A stretch of 64,000 nt of DNA from Coleophora flavipennella (taxonomy: Eukaryota > Arthropoda > Insecta > Lepidoptera > Coleophoridae): contig OX369279.1 of the NCBI GenBank assembly GCA_947284805.1, positions 3,313,501 to 3,377,500 of the forward strand. The letters are read 5' to 3'. Below the pieces are notes generated by a model. The model did no database searches. It had not been told where the DNA came from and worked only from the letters and a program-made list of their open reading frames with translations. This document shows, in pieces, positions 55,000 to 64,000 of the stretch (positions within the stretch are counted from its first letter, which is position 1; each line of letters begins with the position of its first letter). The translations under genes and the position numbers were made by a program.

Positions 55000-55315
55000 C
55001 CGCCTCTGTGGCGTAATAGTTAGTCGATTCTCTTCACAACCAGGAAGTCGCGGGTTCGATTCCCGACGGGTTCAACTTTGTAAGACTCGGCTTGGTTGGT
55101 GTTAGGGCATTTACATAGCATGCCTGGCTAGCTACCACCATGTTATCTAAGTCTTGCCGCCCAACATCAGTGTTAACAAACATTGATTTTTTTCGGTTTG
55201 AAGATAAGATCCCCATTGCGTTGGGGAATATTGGTAAGCCCGCTTCCATCTACGGCATCATATTCACTTACCATTAGGTGAGATGATGCCAAGGGCTTAT
55301 CAATTGTGGATTAAA
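55000..55315 (+). mobile_element. SINE-C, full length
   Basis: Head ACCGCCTCTGTGGCGTAATA, B box GGTTCGATTCC, body GTAAGACTCGGCTTGGTTGG and end GGGCTTATCAATTGTGGATT. Confidence 0.9.
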
Positions 55316-55470
55316 AAAATAAAAAACAATATATTAAAGTAGTTTTAAGGTTTTCATAATTACCTTAATATTTCCTTTTTTTTAATAGACGTGGAACAAT
55401 ATACGGGATATTGCCTATGATAAAGTTGGGTTGGAATCAGCTCATCCATTTTTAAATATTTTTATTTTTA

Positions 55471-55885
55471 ACTAGCTGTCCCGGCGAACTACGTACCGCC
55501 TTACATTACTTTACACTGCCCTACCCTACCCTACCCTACACTACACTACCCTGCCCTACACTACACTACCCTACCCTACACTACCCTACCCTACACTACT
55601 CTACCCTACACTACACTACCCTACCCTACACTACTCTACCCTACACTACACTACCTTACCCTACACTACCCTACCCTACACTACCCTACCCTACCCTACC
55701 CTACACTACCCTACCCTACACTACACTACACTACACTACACTACCCTACCCTACCCTACCCTACATAAAAACCTTCTCCTGACAATAACGAATTCGACAA
55801 AAAAAGAATTAGCGAAATCGGTCCAGCCGTTCTCGAGTTATGCGCTTACCAACACATTTTGCGATTCATTTTTCTATAATAGATA
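55471..55885 (+). mobile_element. CCCTA element, longest array
   Basis: AACTAGCTGTCCCGGCGAAC, then about 265 bp of CCCTA/CACTA pentamers (55497-55765), then AAAAAAGAATTAGCGAAATC and CCAGCCGTTCTCGAG. Four copies of the family in the window differ mainly in array length. Confidence 0.85.
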
Positions 55886-55974
55886 CGTATGGCAAACGAG
55901 TATAGGTATAGGTAAAATGTATTAAATTGAGCAGAGTAGTGGATGTCTTCAGGCTTAAGTAGAGATGATGATGA

Positions 55975-56185
55975 TGAAGACGCTTTTCGAAACTTTTACC
56001 ACACCCTGAACACTTCATACAACGGACCAGAAATGACATTTCAAAAAAGGAATGGCGAAACAAACAAAACCCTATACGTTCGACGACCAAACTGTAACTA
56101 ATCTGTATCAATCTGGGTGAGGTCGAAATCTAGAGAGCGGCAAGGAGTGTCCATACTGTATGTTAGTACTAATATATATACTTTG
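55975..56185 (-). mobile_element. N-repeat, longest copy
   Basis: Complement of the core (GAGAGCGGCAAGGAGTGTCC) with GGACCAGAAATGACATTTCA and the end ATATATATACTTTGC. Confidence 0.72.
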
Positions 56186-56964
56186 CTTTTACAGATGTAA
56201 GTTTAAATAACACAAAAACTTACATATATTGAAAGGATTTTATAATTAAACTACACCCACACATACCACATACTTTCCAAAATGAACCGATAACCGCGAC
56301 ACATACTATGTACTAAATCTTACCGATAACCCCGCTAGGTGGCGCCAGGATCGCGATAGGCGATTTTAGCGCACGCGCCGATGGGAGGCGCAGATTGCGC
56401 AGTGTGAAGGACCCTTATGGACTTCCAGATTAGAATCGAAGGGAGGAGAGGTGAATAGTTTTTTTTAATTATTTTTTTATTCGCAATTAGTTAACCCCTG
56501 ACAACAATAATTTAGGAGTTCGTGGGTTCGATTCCCAGCGATGTCTAACATAGTAGAAGCTGATATGTGGCAGGCAAATTGTATGATTAGTCATTTTACT
56601 TACGATCAGGCAAATTGTATAACTCGTCCATAAGTTAACGGTCAGGCAAAATTTAAAATGCTGTACGCCGATTCAGGCAATTTGTAATAATTCTTCCATA
56701 CGAGTGTTTGAATGAGCTACACCTAAAACGTTGTATACAGGCTGATTAAGAAAACGAGTTCGCGTATAAGTAAACGGTCAGGCAAAATGTGAAATTATTT
56801 GAAGCAGATTGTAAAATGCCGAGCCAGACAAATTGTAATAATTCGTCCGTATATAAAAGGTCAGTGCCGAATCAGGAAAATTGACAAAATTCCGTACGGC
56901 AGATTGTAAATGAGCTTGCGAAGCGAGCGATGTTAGGTTCGGTCAGGTTTGATTGATTTTTTTT
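56186..56964. other. Region with dispersed GGCAAATTGTA-like motifs
   Basis: Variants of CAGGCAAATTGTA recur about eight times between 56570 and 56920 at uneven spacing. 56505-56550 has a B-box-like GGGTTCGATTCCCAG. 56915-56955 (GCGAAGCGAGCGATGTTAGG then TTCGGTCAGGTTTGATTGAT) recurs in similar form at 60083-60125. No gene. Confidence 0.5.
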
Positions 56965-57025
56965 TATGCACAATTGGTAAACCCTTGACAACATCTCACC
57001 TGGTGGTAAGTGACGATGTTGCATG
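56965..57025 (-). mobile_element. SINE-C tail fragment
   Basis: Complement of the end: GCACAATTGGTAAACCCTTG, then ATCTCACCTGGTGGTAAGTG. Confidence 0.72.
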
Positions 57026-57205
57026 TGTTGTTGTTGTTGTTGTTAATCCACGAGAATCAAGGCTCCCCGCCCTCGCCATTATATAATTTGCCTGACCGTA
57101 CTGTATCACGACGAATTAAACAGTATGCCTGCGACATAAACAAGCTTAACATAACATACTTGTTATCGTAATAGTACTAATCCTAAAATTAAACAACAAT
57201 TAATA

Positions 57206-57520
57206 AAAACTGGCCAAATGTGAGTAGTACTTGTGCTAAGGAGTCGGAACTAAATAAAAAAAAACTTTTTATCTGTCGAAATTTTCGATGTACTTTTTTT
57301 TTTTTAATAGTTTATTGTACACAGGAAACATAAAATATTCATTTTAAACAGTTAGGTCACACAAAGGGTACAGCTTATTTCTAAAGAAATTTCTTCCAGC
57401 CGACCCGAGAAAGAAGAAATGATTGAACTGAATGGATATCATTGTTGTACTCGTGTAGAGAGGGGAGGTGCTACGGAACCCTCGGTGAGCGAGTCCGACT
57501 CGCACTTAGCTGGTTTTATT
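57206..57520. mobile_element. MITE-K with both ends
   Basis: Left AACTGGCCAAATGTGAGTAG; right GAGTCCGACTCGCACTTAGC then TGGTTTTATT, with GCTACGGAACCCTCGG. 57026-57205 before it holds a TTG run and no gene. Confidence 0.65.
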
Positions 57521-57549
57521 TGACTCGCTGATAATGTACGGTGTAATTA

Positions 57550-57735
57550 CCAATGTTCTCGAGTGGCGACCACACACCTGAAAACGTAGTGTAGGCAGGC
57601 CTCCCACTCGGTGGACCGATGACCTGGTGAAGGTCGCGAGAAGCCGCCGGATGCGGGCAGCGCAGAACCGGTCGTCGTGGAGATCCTTGGGGGAGGCCCA
57701 TGTCGAGCAGTGGACGTCCTTCGGCTGATACGATG
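57550..57735 (+). mobile_element. RTE-like LINE, 3' end
   Basis: VLEWRPHT-KNVV, then the RPPTRWTDDLVKVARSRRMR and QNRSSWRSLGEAHVEQWTSF blocks, ending GGCTGATACGATGAAG. Confidence 0.82.
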
Positions 57736-57832
57736 AAGTACCAATATGCACCTCAATTATCCACTGCTACATCTGCAAACATGCTCATACAAAAATTAAT
57801 AAAAAAACAATATATCCTATGATCTAGATTGA

Positions 57833-57880
57833 TTCATTCATATTAGCCGAAAGACGTCCACGGCTGGACAAAGGCCTAGA
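57833..57880 (-). mobile_element. RTE-like LINE, terminal scrap
   Basis: CATATTAGCCGAAAGACGTC then CACGGCTGGACAAAGGCCTA; only the last 45 bases, opposite to the copy just before it. Confidence 0.75.
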
Positions 57881-58139
57881 TTGATTACTACCAATGAAAT
57901 GAGAAAAAAACATTTGAGAAGTTTAATCGGAAACTGCGCCGACAAATCAAGCAGCAACTGAAACCATATTTGGCTCCAAATGGAACCATATTAGGCACTG
58001 AGAATGTTTGGCTCGATCCCAAACATTTACGCTAATTTATCTTGAACACCGCTAAGAGACAAAAGGTCAATCTTTAAAGGATGAAACGGATGTCCAATTG
58101 GATTTACATATTGTCATAATCTAAATATTTAAAAATCAA

Positions 58140-58311
58140 TGCCACTTTTCGTTGTAATTTTATAACTCAAGAACTGCTGGACCGATTTTGCTTATTCTTT
58201 TTTTGTCGAGTTCGTTATTGTCAGGACAAGATTAGTGCAGTGTAGTATAGGGTAGGGTAGGCCAGTGTAGTGTAGTTTAAGGCGGAACGTAGTTCGCCGG
58301 GACAGCTAGTG
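58140..58311 (-). mobile_element. CCCTA element, short array
   Basis: Complement order: ACTCAAGAACTGCTGGACCG, TTTTTTTGTCGAGTTCGTTA, a pentamer array of about 50 bp (TAGGGTAGGG), then TTCGCCGGGACAGCTAG. Confidence 0.8.
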
Positions 58312-58590
58312 TTATTATATAAGGTCTAACAAAATTAGCTGAAACTATTTTAACTGGTGCTTCTACCTATGAAACTGAAAAATTTTTCCCATGAAACCCA
58401 TAGTCAAATCTCAAAAAAAAATTTGAACTTCCCATACTAAGTTGGCTGATCAGCTGATCGAGTTAGTATGGGAAAGCCAAATTTTTTTTGCGCTTGGACT
58501 ATGGATTCCATGGGGAAAGTTGTTCAGTTTCATGGGTAGAAGCACCAGTTAAAATAGTTTCAGCTAATTTTGTTACACCTTATATAATAA
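58312..58590. mobile_element. FB-P-like foldback, near-perfect arms
   Basis: The left arm from 58312 and right arm to 58590 match as inverted copies with few changes: GCTGAAACTATTTTAACTGG, GTGCTTCTACC and TGAAACTGAA against TTCAGTTTCA, GGTAGAAGCAC and CCAGTTAAAATAGTTTCAGC. The centre has GGCTGATCAGCTGATCGAG. Arm identity suggests a recent origin. Confidence 0.9.
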
Positions 58591-58734
58591 CTTTCATTCA
58601 TTTTAAAAAAATCTGAGTATTTAAAATGTATCAGATGAGATGGCACTCACGGAATAAGAAAAATACAACTACATTTATCATTAAGAAATTCATCAAATCG
58701 TTTAGGGGCATGGATTTCTTCCTACATTCGGGAA

Positions 58735-58885
58735 CGTTAGGCCAAGGTATACATATTAGTACTAACATACAGTATGGACACTCCCTGTCGCTCTCTAGAT
58801 TCCGACCTCACCCCCTCGTCTCTCAGGTTGATACAGATTGGTAGAAGTTTGGTTCTCGAACGTATAGAACTTAGCCGTGATTTCA
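58735..58885 (+). mobile_element. N-repeat
   Basis: GCCAAGGTATACATATTAGT, ACACTCCCTGTCGCTCTCTA, then GTTGATACAGATTGGTAGAA. Confidence 0.72.
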
Positions 58886-58899
58886 TTTGATTCGTCATT

Positions 58900-59240
58900 T
58901 CTATATACATATATAAAAGTAAGTCGTAGTTACACCATTTATAACTCAAGAACGGCTGGACCAATTTTTATGATTTTTGTGTTTTTGCATTTGTCTTCGT
59001 CGGGAATATGATAATAAAGTAATAAAATATGATATCATCAATAAAAAAAACAGTCAAAAATAATTGGTGGTAGGGTAGGGTAGTGTAGCGTAGTGTAGTG
59101 TGGTGTAGTGTAGTGTAGTTAGGGTAGGGTAGGGTAGTGTAGTGTAGGGTAGTGCAGAGTAATGTTGGGTTGTGTAGGGTTTGGTAGGGTAGTGTAGTGT
59201 AGTTTAAGGTGGAACGAAGTTCGCCGGGACAGCTAGTGTT
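58900..59240 (-). mobile_element. CCCTA element
   Basis: Complement order: AACTCAAGAACGGCTGGACC, then a pentamer array of about 145 bp (59068-59213; GGTAGGGTAGTGTAG), then AAGTTCGCCGGGACAGCTAG. The minus-strand open frame 58968-59306 is array read-through. An N-repeat right end (CCGTTGTGTGAAGTGTCCGG) follows at 59264. Confidence 0.8.
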
Positions 59241-59504
59241 TCTATAAATATGTCCTTTCTCGCCCGTTGTGTGAAGTGTCCGGGGTGTGGTTAGGCCATA
59301 CTCCACACATGGGGGCCAATTCCAGGTTGGTGGAGGTTGCAGGGCTAGTAGCGACGAAACCCAGTGTCAGAAATTTGCAGGCCTCTAACTTGGTTTAACA
59401 ACTACCATCGAGTGTTAGCAATCGGCACCCACCAAAGCACCGAATAAAAATATTTTTAGTTGCTCATCAAACAATTAATATATCTGTCTATTTATTTTCA
59501 TCAT

Positions 59505-59755
59505 TTATTTCATCATATTAGCTCATATACGTGCCCACCGAGGGGCTCGAGCCTACCCTGAATCAGGGCGATCAAGCCTTAGTCAACCACGCCGGCCCAG
59601 TGCGGGTTGGTTGACTTCACACACAACCTTCGAGTTTCTTCGCAGGTCTGTGCAGGTTTCCTCACGATGTTTTTCCTTCACCGTTAAATCAATCCACGTA
59701 CGTAAGTTTTGAAAAACTCATTGGTACATTGGCCGTCCAGATTTGAGTCCGGTAC
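59505..59755 (-). mobile_element. SINE-B with tail 1
   Basis: Complement of tail 1 (AGCTCATATACGTGCCCACC), body, and SINE-B head remnant (ATTGGCCGTCCAGATTTGAG, GTCCGGTACC). The A box is lost. Confidence 0.8.
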
Positions 59756-59829
59756 CATCATTTATTTATGATAATCATACCAAAAATACTGATTGCACAT
59801 CTACTTGTCTATCCTTCTTAACTGGACTA

Positions 59830-60060
59830 AAGTTTTTTTATCATATACTTACCGATTGCTCTAGCGTTGAAGGAAAACATAGTAAGAAAACCTACAGATC
59901 TGATTCCAGATGTGTACGAAGGTCGCATTGCACGCACACGTCCGTAGGTGTTAATCTAAATACCCTACACGTGACTGCGGATGATTTTAAGTGAAACACC
60001 AGGCAACCACCGTCTATCCCTTGGATAGCACGGTTAATTGTGCCACACGATAAGAAGAAG
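59830..60060 (+). mobile_element. SINE-B tail 2, 5'-truncated
   Basis: TTACCGATTGCTCTAGCGTT, GATCTGATTCCAGATGTGTA, CTATCCCTTGGATAGCACGG, TTAATTGTGCCACACGATAA and then AAG repeats. Confidence 0.8.
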
Positions 60061-60254
60061 TAGAACTGGAATAGAGTTGAGCGAGCGAAACGAGCGATAA
60101 TAGGTTCGGTTAGGTTTAATTGATCACATTAAAAAATAAAAAAAATAACAATAAAAAATAATACAAAATAAAATATAATAATAATAAATATAATATAATA
60201 TCATTAATTTTTTTTTGTTGCTCTGTACATCTAAGCAAATTTTGATGTTTTCAG

Positions 60255-60570
60255 GTGCCCAGATTACGAATTTATTCATGAAAGTATTGAATGTGCTCTT
60301 GTTTTTATGATTGTTGCATATCTTATATTTTGATCAATTATCGGCTTGTTAGTAATAAAATTTATATTCCCTGTCATGATTAGAGTTCTACGCAAAAAAA
60401 CGAGAGCAAATCTTATAAACACATTGATAGTTTCATGAATTGTGAGCATAAATATATCAAAAATCGATCTTATACCTAGGGCAACAAAACCACTGTAGAC
60501 CAGTGATATGGCCGAAGAGCTTCTTCTCCTGGGTGACGGATCTGACATGCAAAATATCAGTTTTTCTTAA
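60255..60570 (+). pseudogene. Unassigned exon-like frame with in-frame stops
   Basis: After an acceptor-like GATGTTTTCAG the plus strand reads CPDYEFIHESIECALVFMIV then AYLIF, a TGA, SIIGLLVIKFIFPVMIRVLR then KKTRANLINTLIVS, a TGA, IVSINISKIDLIPRATKPL, a TAG, then TSDMAEELLLLGDGSDMQNI. All are in one frame, with hydrophobic membrane-like segments. The minus strand over 60276-60548 is also open for 90 codons (starting MSDPSPRRRSSSAISLVYSG). It could be a decayed exon of a membrane protein on +, a small gene on -, or chance. No family is recognised. Confidence 0.3.
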
Positions 60571-61249
60571 ACCAGATAAAAGCTACACTTATAGGTAAAT
60601 AGTAGTGCACCACGAACCTAAATTGTTTCTTTTTAAGCTATTGCATAGCTTTTCTCGCAGGCTTTGAGCGCGGCGACCGAATCAAGAAATTCCTTAACGA
60701 AAATGAAACCCAACATCCCACGCTCGGCCGAGTTCTAAAAAACTTACAGTGCCATCTATTAGCGATTTACGCTACTAAAAGGACTTGGTAAATTTTACTG
60801 GTGTAACTTTCTTAGTGTTAATTTATTACATAAACATCCCGCGCCCCAAGGACTATATGGTACTGGTTAATACTGCATAAATAAAAAATAAATAAATAAT
60901 TATAATTGCGGCAGTGCCCGAGTGCCACACGTTTTTTTAATAATACTTTGAGACCCTAGATTATTTTATTATACAAAAGGTATTTATTTTTATTTGCGTT
61001 TAAATACTACCTAAAGTTAAATTATGAAATAACCTCAAAATACAGAACGGTGTGACGCGCGAGCGAGCCGAAAACTCCGCGCCTACTATTTTTTCAGTTC
61101 TCTTAGGAACTGCATCGGACTAAGCTCTTTTCACGGGATTAAACGTGGCCTATGTCCTTCCCAGTGACACAGGCTTCCTGCATATCAAATTTCATCAATA
61201 TTGTTCCAGGTGTTAAAGCGTGAAAAGGTAACGAACAAATCTTCACATT
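60571..61249. other. Interspersed repeat and AT-rich DNA, no gene
   Basis: 60640-60760 (TTTTCTCGCAGGCTTTGAGC, GCGGCGACCGAATCAAGAAA, CCCACGCTCGGCCGAGTTCT) looks like repeat text; its family is not resolved. 60860-60900 is A-rich. Confidence 0.4.
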
Positions 61250-61520
61250 ATTTGATGCCAAGAGTTTACCAATTGTGAAAAAATTAAAAAAAAAAAACCG
61301 ACTTCAAACAGGTAATAAGGTTCCCCTCGATTTCTTTGGGATGCCATCATCAGATCCTGGTTTCCTTATCATGGTACCACCCTTGGCATGTCTCCTTTCC
61401 TACAAAAAAGAATCATCAAAATCGATTCATAAACGACGAAGTTATCCGCGAACACACATAAAAAAAATATATATACGGTCGAATTGAGAAACCTCCAACT
61501 TTTTTGAAGTCTATTAAAAA
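61250..61520 (+). mobile_element. SINE-C tail scrap followed by MITE-L
   Basis: 61250-61285 is TTTGATGCCAAGAGTTTACC then AATTGTGAAAAA. From 61290, AAAAAAACCGACTTCAAACA, with TCGATTCATAAACGACGAAG inside and TTTTTTGAAGTCTATTAAAA at the end, gives a variant MITE-L with inverted ends. Confidence 0.68.
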
Positions 61521-61845
61521 ATAATATAGTAAGGATTAAAGTACATACGGAAATTGCTACACTTTTATCGCCATGGTTCTGGTTTTTTAAAGAAGTAACA
61601 AAAATATGCATGCCTCAAAACTGTTTTTGGTCTATCGGTAAATCCGCCACGCCTCAAACTGTATGATATCGAATCAATCTGTGACTGGCAAAGGTCAGGT
61701 TTATTGTTTATCGATCTTTATTGTTTTAAACAATCTAAACTAATAAATTTTATTCAGTGCACTAAGATTAACTATGAGATCGATCGCTCGCAAAGTTTAA
61801 TGTGCATTTATAATGAGGTTAATATTAACATTCAAATGCTCTAAA
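61521..61845. other. AT-rich DNA, no gene
   Basis: Nothing recognised. Confidence 0.4.
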
Positions 61846-62345
61846 TAGGAGGCCACCCTACTCTTCGTTTTCCGTGCGCGGTCGACAACTTTACTACCCC
61901 AACGACTATCTGTTCTACAGTCAGCTATGTGGCCCGCTCACTGCCACTTAAGCTTAGCGCTTCTGAGAGCTACGTTGGTTTGGTTTTTTTACGGATCTTC
62001 TCGTTTCTTGCACTCTCATAGCTAAACTCCAAGCAAAGCATAGCATATGATGATAAGAAGGTTATTGCCCTTTGGGTGACCTGTCAGCCTTCTTATGAGG
62101 CCCATAATAAACGACTATGTCTCAGTTCCGTATGCCATCATTGGCAACACACACCGGTCAAAAACCTTGGTCTTAAGACACTGCGGTATTTGGGACACGA
62201 AGATATTGGTCCACTTGGATGACCTGATAAAGGTCGCGGGAGGCCATAGGATGCGCGCCAGTGCTGAACCGTTCCTTGTGGAAATCCTTGGGGAAGGCTT
62301 TGTCCAGCAGTGGACGTCCCTTGGCTGATATGATGATGATAATAT
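61846..62345 (+). mobile_element. RTE-like LINE with inverted 5' segment
   Basis: 61846-62190 reads on the minus strand: CLKTKVFDRCVLPMMAYGTE then MGLIRRL near 62190-62080, then the VSLRD-to-GRPP part down to about 61846 (decayed, with frameshifts). From about 62205 the plus strand reads HLDDLIKVAGGHRMRASAEP then FVQQWTSLG and ends GGCTGATATGATGATGATAA. The two pieces meet at the GRPP/TRWTDDL point of the intact protein. The KTKVFD end of the flipped piece abuts the start of the plus piece. Confidence 0.83.
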
Positions 62346-62885
62346 GGTTTAAAAGGTTAATTTCTAATGGCTGGATCACATATGATTCTCGTATACTAAT
62401 ATCCGCGTTTCGCCTGAGTGTATTTGGTTTTTATGACTGTAATCGAAGGTGCACGGAATGAGCAGCTCGCGAGTGTGGGATAAAAATATATTATGTGTTA
62501 TTCCAGTGATTGGTCTAACTACCAAGAATTTTATTTTATTTTATTTTATTCAAGAACACAACAGTCACATAAATACTTAATTAAATGAAATTGTTAAATT
62601 TAGACCTACGGTTCTCTTAATTAAATCTTAAGAGTACAGTGAAGGAAAATAATAAAGTATTCAATGGAGCAATATAAGTAGAGGCACACCAGAAACTCAT
62701 GGATCAAGGAAAAAAGATCGATGAAGAAAGTTTCATATATATCTGTTCAGCCGTTTAAGTGGAACAAACAAACAAATGGTACAGGAGCTCACAAGATATG
62801 CATATAGGGGATGATGAGAGATTACTGGAAATATGATAGCTATGCAGATGGGGGTTGACGAGGCATTAATGAAAATCTATCTGAA
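62346..62885. other. AT-rich DNA with a reversed retroelement tail
   Basis: 62525-62560 is a TTTTA run followed by TTCAAGAACACAACAGTCAC, like the reverse of an A-rich LINE tail. No gene. Confidence 0.42.
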
Positions 62886-63100
62886 CTTCCACACGTCACG
62901 TGCAGGGCATTCAGATTCACACCTGCGGACGTGTGCAAAGCGACCTTTACGCACTTCTGGAATCAGAATCAGGAATCGGTTTGCTCACGATGATTCCCTT
63001 AACCGTTAAAGTAATCGAAAAAGAAATGCCTACAGTGGCCGGCCGGATTCAAACTCAAGACGTCTGATCAGGAGGACCGAGCCGTTATCGTTGCAGACAA
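62886..63100 (-). mobile_element. SINE-B tail 2 with head
   Basis: Complement of tail 2 (GTCACGTGCAGGGCATTCAG, TTCACACCTGCGGACGTGTG) leading into the complement of the SINE-B head (GGATTCAAACTC, then AGGAGGACCGAGCCGTTATC). Confidence 0.78.
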
Positions 63101-63365
63101 ACAGTCAGTCATTCTGATTGTAGTCTGAGAATTTGAGTGTCTTGATCACAGACTTATATCTAAATATATGGTTTGTGGTCTTGATTGCTAAGATTAGAAA
63201 AATTGCGTCATTATTTTGACTCATCTTCACCGATCAATTATTACCATAACATTAGGTGATTCAGATACAATAATTATGCCGACAAAACTAACTTTCCAAG
63301 CAATGCATACAAGTAAATGTAACTAGCTCCTTTAACTACGAAACAAATTTACTTCCTAAGTTGTT

Positions 63366-63695
63366 TCATCATCATTGTCATCATCAACATCATATCAGCC
63401 TAAAGACGTCCACTGCTGGACATAGGCCTCCACCAAAGATTTCCATAACGACCGGTTCTGCGCTGCCCGCATCCAGCGGCTTCAAGCGAACTACACCAGG
63501 TAGTAGGTCCACCGAATGGAAGGCCTACTTACGCTATGTCTTCTCGGTGCGTGGTCACCACTTGAGAACTTTACTACCCCAACGGCCCTCTGTTTCATGA
63601 GCTATGTACCCCGCCTACTGCCACTTAACTTTAGCGACACTGAGAGCCATATCGGTTAGTTTGGTTCTCATACCGATCTCCTCGTTTCTGATTAA
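63366..63695 (-). mobile_element. RTE-like LINE, 3' end
   Basis: Starts with ATC-type triplets, then CATATCAGCCTAAAGACGTC and ATAACGACCGGTTCTGCGCT, through the complement of the GHIA block to CCGATCTCCTCGTTTCTGAT. 63101-63365 before it holds nothing recognised. Confidence 0.85.
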
Positions 63696-63807
63696 AACTA
63701 GATGAAGTTAAATTTCTAACAGATACATACTTTATTATGTGAAAACACGTTGTTCTTTCGTGTAATACTCCATTTTACGGACCCTAAAATGTCAGCTGTC
63801 AGATTGT

Positions 63808-64000
63808 TTTTAGGGTTCCGTATCCAAAGGGTCAAAACGGGACCCTAAGACTTTGCTGTTCGTCCGTCTGTCTGTTTGTCTGTCACCAGGCTGTTTTTCA
63901 TGAACCGTGATAGCTGGACAGTTGAAATTTTCATGGATGATGTATTTCTGTTGCCCCTATAACAACAAATACAAAAAAATAGAAGTGAAAAAATAAGGGG
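63808..64000 (+). mobile_element. Interspersed repeat cut by the window end
   Basis: TTTTTAGGGTTCCGTATCCA, AAACGGGACCCTAAGACTTT, CGTCCGTCTGTCTGTTTGTC and GAACCGTGATAGCTGGACAG are typical of a widespread lepidopteran repeat related to MITE-K. Its right end is beyond the window. Confidence 0.65.

Noticed and set aside
55497..55765. CCCTA repeats as interstitial telomere sequence
   Set aside because: The insect telomere repeat is TTAGG (CCTAA); this array is CCCTA/CACTA, and it lies inside a mobile element with defined ends.
58968..59306. Minus-strand frame rich in TLHYTTLPYP repeats as a structural protein
   Set aside because: It is the translation of the pentamer array of a CCCTA element.

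Overview
This window looks like nuclear DNA of a moth or butterfly (Lepidoptera). The only convincing protein-coding sequence is the terminal coding exon of a knirps-family orphan nuclear receptor (45862-46776, + strand). Almost everything else is AT-rich, transposon-laden non-coding DNA. The organism call rests on that exon and on many interspersed repeats of kinds I know from lepidopteran genomes; species cannot be told.

Layout. Positions 1-45861 are read as the 3' part of one very large intron that ends at a clear splice acceptor; the exon with the first half of the DNA-binding domain was not found and should lie before the window. The terminal exon follows, then putative 3' UTR and intergenic DNA to 64000, again repeat-rich. 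One exon-like decayed frame (60255-60570) and one GC-rich segment (about 50975-51240) are unexplained.

Repeat names used below. RTE: 3' ends of an RTE-like non-LTR retrotransposon (protein motifs GHIARRTDGRWGSKVLEWRP and GRPPTRWTDDL, DNA end GCTGATATGATGATGATG), more than 20 pieces. LINE-Q: a CR1/Jockey-like element, mostly 3' UTR pieces. SINE-A, SINE-B and SINE-C: three tRNA-headed SINEs with pol III A and B boxes; SINE-B occurs with two tails (tail 1 shared with SINE-A, and tail 2). FB-P: foldback element ending in ACACCCTGTATA. MITE-L: ends in AACCGACTTC/GAAGTCGGTT. MITE-K: ends like GGCCAAGTGCGAGTC. MITE-M: ends in AATAGGGATGACGA. N-repeat: core ACACTCCCTGCCGCTCTC. AGCTGT repeat: one end AACTAGCTGT...CCGCG; a relative carries an internal CCCTA/CACTA pentamer array (CCCTA element).

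Main points. (1) The knirps-family exon carries zinc finger 2, the kni box and three DLS motifs resembling CtBP-binding sites. (2) Three independent RTE copies have an inverted 5' segment whose break falls at adjoining points of the element, as twin priming would give. (3) SINE-A/B tail 1 shares its 3' end with RTE, and SINE-C shares an 18-base 3' block with LINE-Q, suggesting two separate LINE-SINE partnerships. (4) A hAT-like MITE has a perfect 8-bp target duplication. (5) Several foldback elements, a perfect 22-bp hairpin and minisatellites with higher-order structure are present. No self-contained undescribed biological system was found; the novelty is in retrotransposition signatures and element families.
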